From positions 41,236 to 105,235 of the forward strand of contig PAPJ01000035.1 of NCBI GenBank assembly GCA_002709045.1: a stretch of 64,000 nt of DNA, written 5' to 3'. The notes below the pieces were generated by a model. The model worked only from the letters and a program-made list of their open reading frames with translations. It was not told where the DNA came from and made no database searches. The position numbers and the translations under genes are program-made. Shown here piece by piece: positions 45,739 through 54,623 of this stretch (position 1 is the stretch's first letter; every line of letters starts with the position of its first letter). Source of the DNA: Planctomycetaceae bacterium (GTDB taxonomy: Bacteria > Planctomycetota > Planctomycetia > Pirellulales > Pirellulaceae).

Positions 45739-46239
45739 CTATCCGCCCGGATATTGTCGACAATATTCGTAAAGAGCCATGCAGGTCGCCGTAGCCACGT
45801 TGTAGGAAAACGGCATACCCCAGACAGGGATTTCCAGTGTGGCATCCAGAATCTGCAGAACATCTTCGGTGATACCATTACGTTCATGCCCAATAATCAA
45901 GACGCATTTATGCGGAAATATATAATCGTGGATATTGTCAGAATTAGAAGTCTGTTCGAGACCAATCAACGGAAAACCTTCGTCCTTAAGTTTCTTAAGG
46001 ACAGGCAGTAGACTGCGACGGATCTGTAAGTCCAGATGCTGCTCCGCTTCACGCGATATCTTAGGGTCGATCTTTACGTTACCGCAGGCAATAACGGTTC
46101 CCACACCACTGCAAGCAGCAGCCCGAACAATTCTGGCAACGTTGACATTGCTACGCATTTGCGGCATAGCAAGGATTAACTCGCGAGGCTGCTCTAACGT
46201 TGTCGGAGGCTTATGTCGCAAGTGCACAAATTCGTTCAT
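45739..46239 (-). CDS. SpoU/TrmH-family RNA 2'-O-methyltransferase
   Basis: A SPOUT methyltransferase of 166 residues. Motif 1 is NVNVARIVRAAACSGVGTVIACG, motif 2 is IGHERNGITEDVLQILD, and motif 3 is IPVWGMPFSYNVATATCMALYEY, which forms the SAM-binding knot. The short length, without an N-terminal RNA-binding domain, resembles TrmL-type tRNA methyltransferases, but the target is not certain. The start is ATG at 46239. The tRNA-Gln gene lies just upstream on the same strand. Confidence 0.85.
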   Translation of the reverse strand: MNEFVHLRHKPPTTLEQPRELILAMPQMRSNVNVARIVRAAACSGVGTVIACGNVKIDPKISREAEQHLDLQIRRSLLPVLKKLKDEGFPLIGLEQTSNSDNIHDYIFPHKCVLIIGHERNGITEDVLQILDATLEIPVWGMPFSYNVATATCMALYEYCRQYPGG

Positions 46240-46270
46240 AGTAGGTTCTCAGTCGCGAGGTTGGTAATAC

Positions 46271-46307
46271 AAAAAAACCACCGAAGCAATATAAATTACT
46301 TCGGTGG
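46271..46307 (-). terminator. Intrinsic terminator of tRNA-Gln
   Basis: CCACCGAAG (46278-46286) pairs with CTTCGGTGG (46299-46307) over a 12-base loop; on the minus strand it is followed by seven T residues (46271-46277). It lies 8 bases beyond the tRNA 3' end. Confidence 0.85.
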
Positions 46308-46314
46308 CTGTATG

Positions 46315-46385
46315 TTACCCCACTAGGATTTGAACCTAGACTAAGTGAATCAAAATCACTGGTGCTACCATTACACTATGGGGTA
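46315..46385 (-). tRNA. tRNA-Gln (UUG)
   Basis: A full cloverleaf of 71 bases: acceptor TACCCCA/TGGGGTA, D arm GTGT/GCAC, anticodon stem AGTGA/TCACT with loop TTTTGAT (anticodon TTG), T arm CTAGG-TTCAAAT-CCTAG, discriminator A, CCA not encoded. A terminator follows immediately. Confidence 0.95.
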
Positions 46386-46491
46386 ATCTCTTCAACTGCG
46401 AACAATTGAATGAGATATATATACCGAAAAAACGGATTCAGGAAAAGCTAATACCAGTCAGCAATCCACAATTCAATTCAGTTTTTTTGCT

Positions 46492-47163
46492 TTACGATTT
46501 GGAATCGCGGTTCACAACAGTAAAGGCTAGTTGCTCGAGTTCCATCGCCAGATCAACTCCAATCACTCGAACCTTAGAAGGCACACTAATAGTGACCGGA
46601 GCAAAATTGAGGATGCCTTCGATACCGGCCTGAACCACCTGATCAACTACAGTCTGCGCTGCATGGGAGGGAACAGAAATTGCCACCAGACGAATACCCT
46701 GTTCAACTACGATCTCCGACAGATCCTGGATATCGTAAACCTCAACACCTTCGACTTGAGTACCAATAACTTTTTCATCGACATCAAAGGCTGATACAAT
46801 TTGAAAACCTTGATCATGAAACCCCTTATAACGCAACAAAGCACGACCAAGATTACCAATTCCGATCAAGGCCACATTCCAGGTATTATTGGTACCCATA
46901 ATGTTTTTGATCGCTGCCACAAGTTCCTGACAGCGATACCCCACACCAGGATGGCCAAACTGGCCAAAGTAAGCCAGATCTTTTCTCACCTGAGCGTCAG
47001 TAACCCTTAATAGCTTTCCTAATTCCGTGCTATTGGTTGTTTCTTTACCGTCACGTATTAATTGCTGTACTTCACGCAAATAAAGACTGAGCCGTCCCAC
47101 AACTGCTTTAGGGACAACCAAATCGCCCTCTTCATTGAACAATTTTGATTTCGATTCTGACAT
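46492..47163 (-). CDS. rex: Redox-sensing transcriptional repressor Rex
   Basis: Senses the NADH/NAD+ ratio and represses fermentation or respiration genes when NAD+ is high. The N-terminal winged helix (about residues 1-85) includes LGKLLRVTDAQVRKDLAYFGQFG with the Rex DNA-recognition segment. The Rossmann core has LIGIGNLGRALLRYKGF. The end, with the domain-swapped helix, is MELEQLAFTVV. The length of 223 residues is typical. No clear Rex operator is seen upstream. Confidence 0.94.
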   Translation of the reverse strand: MSESKSKLFNEEGDLVVPKAVVGRLSLYLREVQQLIRDGKETTNSTELGKLLRVTDAQVRKDLAYFGQFGHPGVGYRCQELVAAIKNIMGTNNTWNVALIGIGNLGRALLRYKGFHDQGFQIVSAFDVDEKVIGTQVEGVEVYDIQDLSEIVVEQGIRLVAISVPSHAAQTVVDQVVQAGIEGILNFAPVTISVPSKVRVIGVDLAMELEQLAFTVVNRDSKS

Positions 47164-47635
47164 TTCTAGTGCATCACAAACGGTAATTTATTTCATCTAG
47201 TTTTACAGGAGAACGAACCAATAGAGCAAACTAGAGACTATAAAAACAGTGATTTTAGCAGAATGACAAATCGATAAACGTTACAGTTTCCCTAAATTGC
47301 AGAACACCCCTAAAAAATAACCTAAAACCGTGGTTTACCTCAAAACCCCTTATATTGCCCAGATCTCCTGCCCGAATTTAGATACGGGTAGTCGTAAATA
47401 GATGAAATCTACGCTCAAGGTAAAATATTCGGGATTCCGATAATTTTTTTACGGCCACCTGTGTATCAGCATGAACAATTGCTTGGGGCATTCAGGATGT
47501 AGCCGCCAAACCGTACCTGAAACCACTCGTCGGTTTATTTCACTTGATGGATCAAGGTTGAGAGCCCAACGGCAATCAACAAGTAATTTTTTATTCGTCC
47601 ATTTAGTGAACTAGGAATCACCGAAGGAGTACTCC
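47164..47635. other. Divergent intergenic region
   Basis: A 472-base AT-rich gap between rex and the YTV-repeat gene; the promoter of the latter should lie here. It has no recognised Rex site, RNA or strong hairpin. A purine-rich leader, GAAGGAG, precedes ATG 47636 by 9 bases. Confidence 0.35.
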
Positions 47636-49186
47636 ATGTTGAAATCTCGTTGGAGAGTAACCAGTCTGGCAGTTGCTATCTGCCTACTGATGCTGGACTC
47701 GGCTTCGGCTGGGTATCTGGGCATTGCAAATTACCGTAATTGCGGACTTGCAGAACCAGAGACAATCAGCGAATCACAGATACAGACGCATACTATTATG
47801 CGCACTCGCCGGCGCGTCGTTTTTGACCAACAACAGTACACCTGTTACAAGACGGTGTACGACACCGTTGTAGATACCCAGGACATTGATTGTGTAAAGT
47901 ACGTCAATGAGACCAAAGTTCGTAACGTGAATTACGAAGTAGCGCGTAAGGTCTACGAGACCAAATACCGTAATGTCAACTACACAACGACTCGTCCGGT
48001 CTGGGAAACCAAACAACGCGTCATCAATTACACACAACGAAGACCTGTCTGGGTCACCAAAACAAAGCAAATTCCGTACTTTGTGATCAAACCTGTTGTT
48101 GAGACAAAGCAGCGTGTTATTAACTACACCGTTACCAAGCCAGTCTACGAGACCAAGACTCGGAAACACACCTGGAATGTTACTCGTCCAGTCTGGGAAA
48201 CCAAACAGAAGACGATTAACTATACTGTGCCGAAGACGGTTTGGGAAACCAAACAGCGAGTGATTAACTATACGGTTCGTAAACCAATCTATGAAACCAA
48301 AACCCGGACAGTTACTCAGATCATCCGTAAACCGGTTCATTACACGAAGACCGTTCAGATTAAATCCGGTCACTGGGAAACGCAGATTATTGAGTGTCCC
48401 GGACCGATCAGGCGCCGAGTAATACGCACTCCAGGTTGCTGGACATGGGATCCAACGTGCTGTCGCCGCATCTGGGTCCCGGGCTCCTGCGAAGTTGTGG
48501 AAATACAATGTCCGCCACGGCAGATTTGCAAACGAATCTGGGTACCGGAAATCTCTACGAAAGAGATCGCCTGTCTCAAATATGTGAATGAGACCGTCAA
48601 GAAAGAAGTTCCTTATACAAGTTGCCGTTGGGTAAACGAACCACGACAAAAGGTTTCTACTTACCGCACATGCAAGGTTGTTCCGGAAACCAAACAGCGA
48701 GTGGTAAACTATCGTACTTGCCGGATGGTAACCGAAACGAAGTCTCGCGAGGTACCTTACACTGTCTGTCGTCTGGTAAAAGAAAACAAGCAACGCACCG
48801 TAAACTACCGTACCTGCCGCATGGTTCGAGAACAAAAAGTTCGTACCTGTTCATACAAAAAGCTGCAGATTGTTGCTGAAACCAAACAACGAATTGTTAA
48901 CTACCGACAATGTCGAATGGTCAAGGAAACCAAAACCAAACAGGTTCCTTATCAGGAATGCAAAATCGTTAAGGAAACGAAGACCCGTCAGGAATGCTAT
49001 ACCGTTCGTAAACCTGTGAAATACACTAGAACCATTCAGGTTTGCAAACGAGTACCGCGACAGGTGTCATATACCGTAACGCGATGTGTACCTCGAGTGA
49101 TCTGTGAACAGTATCCTGTCACAATCTGCACGCCTAATCCGTGCGGCCTGCTGCGACGAAGTTTGCTTCGGGACTGCTGTTTCTAA
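47636..49186 (+). CDS. Large secreted YTV-repeat protein
   Basis: A 516-residue exported protein, planctomycete-type. After a signal peptide (about residues 1-25, ending SASA) it consists of about 20 copies of a roughly 16-residue unit, in two flavours: first half ET-K-R-INYTV-KPV-ET types, second half PYTVCRLVKENKQRTVNYRTC types with cysteine every 16 or so residues. A Cys-rich central block (about 250-310) with GCWTWDPTCCRRIWVPGSC links them. These repeats match the YTV domain described from Rhodopirellula. A strong terminator follows at 49211. GAAGGAG lies 9 bases upstream of ATG 47636. Likely envelope or surface-associated, with disulfide cross-links inferred. Confidence 0.85.
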   Translation: MLKSRWRVTSLAVAICLLMLDSASAGYLGIANYRNCGLAEPETISESQIQTHTIMRTRRRVVFDQQQYTCYKTVYDTVVDTQDIDCVKYVNETKVRNVNYEVARKVYETKYRNVNYTTTRPVWETKQRVINYTQRRPVWVTKTKQIPYFVIKPVVETKQRVINYTVTKPVYETKTRKHTWNVTRPVWETKQKTINYTVPKTVWETKQRVINYTVRKPIYETKTRTVTQIIRKPVHYTKTVQIKSGHWETQIIECPGPIRRRVIRTPGCWTWDPTCCRRIWVPGSCEVVEIQCPPRQICKRIWVPEISTKEIACLKYVNETVKKEVPYTSCRWVNEPRQKVSTYRTCKVVPETKQRVVNYRTCRMVTETKSREVPYTVCRLVKENKQRTVNYRTCRMVREQKVRTCSYKKLQIVAETKQRIVNYRQCRMVKETKTKQVPYQECKIVKETKTRQECYTVRKPVKYTRTIQVCKRVPRQVSYTVTRCVPRVICEQYPVTICTPNPCGLLRRSLLRDCCF

Positions 49187-49210
49187 TCAAGAAATCGACT
49201 AAGTCAATCC

Positions 49211-49246
49211 AAAGGGGCGCGTCTGTTAGACAGAGTGCCCCTTTTT
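49211..49246 (+). terminator. Intrinsic terminator of the YTV-repeat gene
   Basis: AAAGGGGCGC (49211-49220) pairs with GTGCCCCTTT (49234-49243) with an inner TCTGT/ACAGA helix, and a T-run follows. The stem is long and nearly perfect. Confidence 0.85.
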
Positions 49247-49279
49247 GCATTGGTTTACCCATTAAATCTCTAGGTCTTC

Positions 49280-50077
49280 CTAGCACTCTGTTTCACCGGC
49301 CGATACAGAGTCTGCTAATGCTTTCTCCGATTCATGTAGACGTAGTTTGTTATCGAGAATCGTAAGGTACATCAGGGCAACAAAGTCATAACCGGCATGG
49401 CTTAACGCGGCAGGCAGGACTGAACCTGTAAGTTCCACTAAATAGCCAAAGTAAATACCGATGAGAAATGTCAGACAGAAATAAGTTCGGGAAAGCGCGT
49501 GGCATGCTCCAAACAATAAGGCTGCAATTACTACAGCAGGCCAGATTCCTGCCTCAGCACCAAACCAGAACTTAACCAATTGCTGGAGAAATCCACGAAA
49601 CAACCATTCCTCACCAAATCCTGCACCAATCGAAATTAATAATAGGCCCCAAATCGGAATACCTCGCATGATTGGCATTAACTTGGTCATTACTAATTTG
49701 CGCAGTTCGCAAAATGGTTTCCAATAGGGTCCACAGAGTTCACAGAGCACGAACATGGCCAGCAATGGAACGGTGGCTAACATTCCGAACACTATCCCGG
49801 AGATCCAGGAATCCTCTCCCAAAAGCTGCCCTGAAATATCACCAGCTTGTGGTAAGCCAAATAAGTAGATTAGTAAGATAGCAACCGGAACCATCGCGAA
49901 CTCGACTAGCAGGAATTTTCCCAGTACCGACTGCTCGATGAATTCTGATCGACCTCTGTTGTCCGAATCGGAATTTTGAACACTTAAAAGTCCAGAATCA
50001 CACTCAGCAACATCAGAAGTCTGATCTGCCTCTGGTGTTGCATCCGACTCAGCTTGAAAATCTGAAATGTCTACCAA
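49280..50077 (-). CDS. CPBP (CAAX/Abi)-family membrane protease
   Basis: An integral membrane metalloprotease family protein of 265 residues. The EExxxR motif is GEEWLFRGFLQQ, followed by CHALSRTYFCLTFLIGIYFGYL and ALSHAGYDF, which supply the family's histidine positions. About seven helices are visible after a 60-residue acidic, disordered N-terminus. The start is TTG at 50077 with AGAGG 6 bases upstream. The substrate is unknown; it may be involved in envelope maintenance. Confidence 0.85.
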   Translation of the reverse strand: MVDISDFQAESDATPEADQTSDVAECDSGLLSVQNSDSDNRGRSEFIEQSVLGKFLLVEFAMVPVAILLIYLFGLPQAGDISGQLLGEDSWISGIVFGMLATVPLLAMFVLCELCGPYWKPFCELRKLVMTKLMPIMRGIPIWGLLLISIGAGFGEEWLFRGFLQQLVKFWFGAEAGIWPAVVIAALLFGACHALSRTYFCLTFLIGIYFGYLVELTGSVLPAALSHAGYDFVALMYLTILDNKLRLHESEKALADSVSAGETEC

Positions 50078-50135
50078 CGCTAACCTCTAAATAAATTGGG
50101 ATATTCAGGCAAAATAAGCGGCACGCAACCGAAAT

Positions 50136-50207
50136 GGTGGTAATTTTAGTAAGAATCACCACCGTTGAGCTGTTTCAAATCAACAAACCACCATTATGGG
50201 TGGTAAT
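50136..50207. promoter_or_regulatory. Repeated GGTGGT/ACCACC elements upstream of ppdK
   Basis: GGTGGTAAT occurs at 50136-50144 and 50199-50207; ACCACC occurs at 50158-50163 and 50187-50192. They form GGTGGT-N16-ACCACC and ACCACC-N6-GGTGGT pairs just upstream of a TTGACA promoter element. They look like binding sites of an unknown regulator. Confidence 0.45.
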
Positions 50208-50212
50208 ATTGA

Positions 50213-50242
50213 TTGACAGTTTACAAACATCGTTGGTAGATT
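50213..50242 (+). promoter_or_regulatory. Candidate promoter of ppdK
   Basis: TTGACA at 50213-50218, then an 18-base spacer and TAGATT. The element lies 270 bases before ATG 50515 and directly after the GGTGGT/ACCACC cluster. The long untranslated leader has no recognised riboswitch. Confidence 0.4.
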
Positions 50243-50514
50243 TACCTACTTATGTTTAGGCTGCAAACTTCACCCAGTTGCCCTTTATTCTCTAGCTAAA
50301 CCGGTTTTCTAAGCAAGCTAGTTTAACTATTTTGAAGTAAGGCAAAGGTGAGTTTCACAAGTCACATAAACAGCAATATAACGAATAATCCTACTAATCA
50401 CAGCTAGGAAGATTTGCATCTTTTCGATTCAAAAATTCCTTGCTACGAGCATATTTAAACGAGCCTTGGACTTTTTGCTGACGGTTCAGAACCCCAATAG
50501 GACAGATTTAAGAC

Positions 50515-53160
50515 ATGGCAAAGAAGACTGCTAAAATGACGTACTACTTCGGTAAAACTAAAACCGAAGGCCGAGGAGTTGGTAAAGAGATTCTTGGTGG
50601 TAAGGGACTCAATCTTGCTGAAATGACCGGCATCGGCCTGCCAGTGCCTCCCGGATTCACGATTACCACTGCGGTTTGTGATCAGTACTACAAGCTAGGC
50701 GAAAAACTGCCAGCAGCTTTGATGGGCGACATGGCCAAGAACATTCGCACGCTCGAACGTGAACTCAAGAAAGGTTTTGGCGATGCCAAAAATCCTCTAT
50801 TGGTTTCTGTCCGTTCAGGTGCTGCGGTTTCCATGCCGGGAATGATGAACACAATTCTGAATCTTGGTTTGACTGATGTATCTGTGGAAGGTCTGGCCAA
50901 GGCAACAGATAATCGTCGCTTCGCATACGATGCTTACCGTCGTTTGATCAACATGTTCGGTGACGTTGTGATGGATGTTGATCATCATCACTTTGAAGAA
51001 GCTTTCGATAAGATCAAGAAAAAATATAAAGTCACTGAAGATACTGATGTTCCGGAAGAGGGTTTGGTCGAACTGGTAACTGCCTATAAGGCTGTTTACA
51101 AGAAGCATACTCGTTCGGCTTTCCCCCAGAATCCGATCGAACAACTTCGTTTGGCCGTAGAAGCAGTCTTTGGGAGTTGGAACACCACCCGTGCTGTTCG
51201 CTATCGTGAGGTGGAAGGTATCCGAGGCCTGCTCGGTACTGCTGTTAATGTCCAGGCAATGGCTTATGGAAACATGGGTGAAGACTCCGGTACTGGTGTC
51301 GCATTCACTCGTAATCCATCAACTGGTAAAAACATTTTTTACGGTGAATTCCTCATTAACGCTCAGGGAGAAGACGTCGTTGCCGGCATTCGTACTCCAC
51401 AACCTGTTGCTGAAATGCGTAAGTGGAACAAAGTTGTTTACAAACAGCTGTTAGCAATCAAGGACATCCTTGAAAACCACTATCGTGACATGCAGGACAT
51501 CGAATTCACAATTGAAAAGGGTAACCTCTTCATGCTGCAAACTCGTACCGGTAAACGAACCGGTGCCGCTGCTGTGAAAATCGCATGCGACATGGTCAAA
51601 GAAAAATTCATTAATGAAAAAGAAGCATTATTGCGAATTCCGGCTGACGCGCTGACGCAGTTGCTGCTTCCGAGTTTCACCCCTGCTGGAAAAGCCAATG
51701 CCGACGTTCTGACTAGGGGGCTCCCGGCTTCTCCAGGTGCTTCTGTTGGATATCCGGCTTTCACCGCTGACGAAGCCGTCGAACGTACAGCCAAGGGTGA
51801 GAAAGTTATTCTGGTACGTAAAGAAACAAGTCCTGAAGACGTTGACGGTATGCACAGTGCCGCAGGTATTCTGACAAGTACCGGTGGTATGACAAGTCAT
51901 GCCGCTGTGGTTGCTCGTGGTTGGGGCCGCTGTTGCGTTGCCGGTGCCGGCGAAGTAAATATTAACGAAAAAGCTCGCAGCTTTACCGTTAACGGTCGCA
52001 AGTTCACTCACAAAAGCCTGATCAGCATCGACGGTTCAACTGGTGAAGTGATTTCAGGTGAAGTGGAGACTTCGACGCCTTCACTTTCAGGTGATTTCTC
52101 CAAAGTAATGCGTTGGGCTGACAAATACCGTCGTCTGGATGTTCGTACCAATGCTGACTCGCCCGCAGATGCAAAACGAGCTCGCGATTTTGGCGCTCAG
52201 GGTATTGGTCTCTGCCGTACAGAACATATGTTCTTTGAAGGTGACCGTATTACTGCGATGCGGGAAATGATTCTTTCTGAGACTGAAAAAGATCGTCGTA
52301 AAGCCCTCAAGAAACTTCTGCCATTTCAGCGGAAAGACTTCGAAGGCATTTTCACTGCCATGAAAGGACTTCCGGTAACTATTCGTTTGCTGGATCCACC
52401 ACTGCATGAATTCGTTCCTCATGACGACAAGAGCCAAAAAGAACTGGCGAAGACGATGGGTATTTCAGCCACGGTCGTTAAAGCCCGAGTTGAACAACTC
52501 CACGAGTTCAATCCGATGTTGGGCCACCGTGGTTGTCGTCTGAGCATTACTTACCCCGAAATTCTTGAAATGCAGGTGACTGCAATCGTTGAAGCGGTGA
52601 TTCGTTGTAAGAAAAAACGAGTCAACGCAGTCGCCGAAATCATGATTCCTCTGATCGGTACCGCTGCAGAATTAAAACTGCTTAAAGGCAAAGTTCAGGA
52701 AACCATCGACGTGGTGAAAGCTCGACGTAAATACAACGGCAAGCTAAATATTCTCATCGGAACGATGATCGAGATTCCACGTGCCGCATTAACAGCGGAT
52801 GAAGTTGCTGAGCATGCTGAATTCTTCAGTTTTGGCACAAACGATCTGACTCAGATGACCTTTGGTTACAGCCGTGACGACATCAACGGATTCCTGCCTG
52901 ACTATCTATCTCAGGAAATTCTACCCGTAGACCCATTCCAGTCACTTGATACCACTGGTGTTGGTCAGCTTGTTGATTGTGGGGTTACCAAAGGCCGTTC
53001 TGTTCGCAAAGGACTGAAAGTCGGTATTTGCGGTGAACATGGTGGCGATCCTGCTTCGATCAAGTTCTGTAACGAAGTTGGACTGGATTATGTTAGTTGC
53101 TCGCCATTCAGAGTGCCCATCGCTCGTCTGGCAGCTGCTCAGGCCGAACTAAGCAAGTAG
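50515..53160 (+). CDS. ppdK: Pyruvate, phosphate dikinase
   Basis: Interconverts pyruvate and phosphoenolpyruvate with ATP, phosphate and PPi. The N-terminal nucleotide domain has YYFGKTKTEGRGVGKEILGGKGLNLAEM and VRSGAAVSMPGMMNTILNLG. The phosphohistidine is His462 in GGMTSHAAVVARG. The C-terminal PEP domain carries the catalytic Cys839 in GICGEHGGDP. The length of 881 residues is normal for the bacterial enzyme. The start is ATG at 50515. A terminator follows at 53199. Confidence 0.96.
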   Translation: MAKKTAKMTYYFGKTKTEGRGVGKEILGGKGLNLAEMTGIGLPVPPGFTITTAVCDQYYKLGEKLPAALMGDMAKNIRTLERELKKGFGDAKNPLLVSVRSGAAVSMPGMMNTILNLGLTDVSVEGLAKATDNRRFAYDAYRRLINMFGDVVMDVDHHHFEEAFDKIKKKYKVTEDTDVPEEGLVELVTAYKAVYKKHTRSAFPQNPIEQLRLAVEAVFGSWNTTRAVRYREVEGIRGLLGTAVNVQAMAYGNMGEDSGTGVAFTRNPSTGKNIFYGEFLINAQGEDVVAGIRTPQPVAEMRKWNKVVYKQLLAIKDILENHYRDMQDIEFTIEKGNLFMLQTRTGKRTGAAAVKIACDMVKEKFINEKEALLRIPADALTQLLLPSFTPAGKANADVLTRGLPASPGASVGYPAFTADEAVERTAKGEKVILVRKETSPEDVDGMHSAAGILTSTGGMTSHAAVVARGWGRCCVAGAGEVNINEKARSFTVNGRKFTHKSLISIDGSTGEVISGEVETSTPSLSGDFSKVMRWADKYRRLDVRTNADSPADAKRARDFGAQGIGLCRTEHMFFEGDRITAMREMILSETEKDRRKALKKLLPFQRKDFEGIFTAMKGLPVTIRLLDPPLHEFVPHDDKSQKELAKTMGISATVVKARVEQLHEFNPMLGHRGCRLSITYPEILEMQVTAIVEAVIRCKKKRVNAVAEIMIPLIGTAAELKLLKGKVQETIDVVKARRKYNGKLNILIGTMIEIPRAALTADEVAEHAEFFSFGTNDLTQMTFGYSRDDINGFLPDYLSQEILPVDPFQSLDTTGVGQLVDCGVTKGRSVRKGLKVGICGEHGGDPASIKFCNEVGLDYVSCSPFRVPIARLAAAQAELSK

Positions 53161-53198
53161 TCGCTCAGACAACTCTGTTTGGAAAATAGTACGAAAAC

Positions 53199-53236
53199 AA
53201 CCTCTTCAGATCCTGCGATTTGAAGAGGTTTTTTAT
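53199..53236 (+). terminator. Intrinsic terminator of ppdK
   Basis: AACCTCTTCA (53199-53208) pairs with TGAAGAGGTT (53221-53230), extended inward by GATC/GATT around a CTGC loop; a T-run follows. Confidence 0.85.
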
Positions 53237-53346
53237 GCGTCCTGAGTTGTTGCACGATACCCCAAAACTGATTCAAAGATTAAACTACGAGTAGATTTTA
53301 AACTACTATCTGTTATTCACACTCGACTAAGTGGAGAAACAAAGTC

Positions 53347-53697
53347 GTGACCGACCTCAACACAAAATACAATCAGGCAGATGCACTGAAAGACGAAGGT
53401 AAACTGGACGAAGCTATAGATCTCCTTCAGGAAATTCTGGCGGAAGAGCCAAACCACAGCATTTCACACTTCGCACTGGCGGTTCTTTACGGCAAAGTTG
53501 ATAAGCATGACAAAGCGGTTGAGCATGGTGAAACGGCTGTCGGATTGGATCCCACTGACCCTTTTAGTTACACTGCAATGAGTGTGACTTACCAGCGAGC
53601 ATATGCTGGCACCGGCGATGAGAGCTACATTCAAAAAGCCGAAATTGCAATGGAAAAGAGCCGGCAGGTTGGTGAACAACAACGTATGGGTGGCTAA
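53347..53697 (+). CDS. Small TPR protein
   Basis: A 116-residue tetratricopeptide protein of about three repeats (for example KDEGKLDEAIDLLQEILAEEPN and GKVDKHDKAVEHGETAVGLDPT), a protein-interaction scaffold. The start is GTG at 53347, preceded by GGAG about 10 bases upstream. It precedes the KaiC-like ATPase gene by 41 bases and may act with it. Confidence 0.8.
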   Translation: MTDLNTKYNQADALKDEGKLDEAIDLLQEILAEEPNHSISHFALAVLYGKVDKHDKAVEHGETAVGLDPTDPFSYTAMSVTYQRAYAGTGDESYIQKAEIAMEKSRQVGEQQRMGG

Positions 53698-53738
53698 CGC
53701 TGTACTGACAGACTATCTGAACCTTTGCTTTAACCACC

Positions 53739-54623
53739 ATGACCGCCGACCGACAAACAACAGGTATTCTGGGACTCGATGACTTACTAGGAGGTGGTCT
53801 CGTTCCAGGAACGCTCTCGGTTATTATCGGAGCCACCGGTATTGGTAAAACTCAAATGGGTGTCCATTACGCTCATGCCGGAATTCAACAGGAAGGACGC
53901 GGCGGCGTCTTCTTTGATATGTGCTCGCGGGGAGATTCTCAAAACCATGCAAACTATGCTCTACGCATGAAAGAATGGCAACTCGAGCTTGCCGACATCG
54001 ATCCACACATCAACTTCGATAGCTTTCTTTCGGGGAAGATGCGGCTCGGCGATTATATGCACATCTTTGACTACTCAGGTAAACGAGTAACCAAGCGTGA
54101 TCTAGACTGGGACCAGTGGCATGACTGGCAGGCTCAACTTAACAGTAAACTCACCCGTGCTATTGCCTTTCTGTTTGGCAACTGCTTACGCGGTACCAAA
54201 CGTGTTGTTGTCGACGGTGTGGAGCCGGTCGGTCGCCCCAATGATTCGATCCAGATCAATCTTTTCGAATACATCTATCATCAGATTCTGCGGAAAGATC
54301 CGGAATGGGTCGCCCGGGATCTGCTGCGAGTAAAGTATCGTGAAAATGCGGACAAGGTTACCAACCTGAAATATGACTGCGGGGCGCTCGGCTGTATGAT
54401 GCTTTATACCTCACATGAAACGATGCTTGACGATATGATCGCCCGACCACTCGATGAAGGGGACACACTATCCAATGCCAACACGCTGATCTATATGGGT
54501 AAAATACGTGATGGCATGAAGGTTCGTCGGGCATTATATGTTGCGAAACATCGGGGCAGTGCATGTAGTGATGATATCATCCCCTACCACATGAATGATT
54601 CAGGAATCGTTCTGGACATTTAA
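53739..54623 (+). CDS. KaiC/RAD55-type RecA-like ATPase, single domain
   Basis: A 294-residue protein whose start TGILGLDDLLGGGLVPGTLSVIIGATGIGKTQMGVHYA contains the KaiC-type Walker A motif (residues 31-38). A single RecA domain only; KaiC has two. There is no obvious histidine kinase or receiver partner nearby. Its ATPase activity is inferred from the motifs, and its role is unknown. It follows a TPR gene and overlaps the convergent NifS gene by 4 bases. Confidence 0.75.
   Translation: MTADRQTTGILGLDDLLGGGLVPGTLSVIIGATGIGKTQMGVHYAHAGIQQEGRGGVFFDMCSRGDSQNHANYALRMKEWQLELADIDPHINFDSFLSGKMRLGDYMHIFDYSGKRVTKRDLDWDQWHDWQAQLNSKLTRAIAFLFGNCLRGTKRVVVDGVEPVGRPNDSIQINLFEYIYHQILRKDPEWVARDLLRVKYRENADKVTNLKYDCGALGCMMLYTSHETMLDDMIARPLDEGDTLSNANTLIYMGKIRDGMKVRRALYVAKHRGSACSDDIIPYHMNDSGIVLDI

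Noticed and set aside
47774..48835. Long 353-codon open frame on the minus strand opposite the YTV-repeat gene
   Set aside because: It is an effect of the repetitive codon content on the other strand; no Shine-Dalgarno site, signal or recognisable domain.
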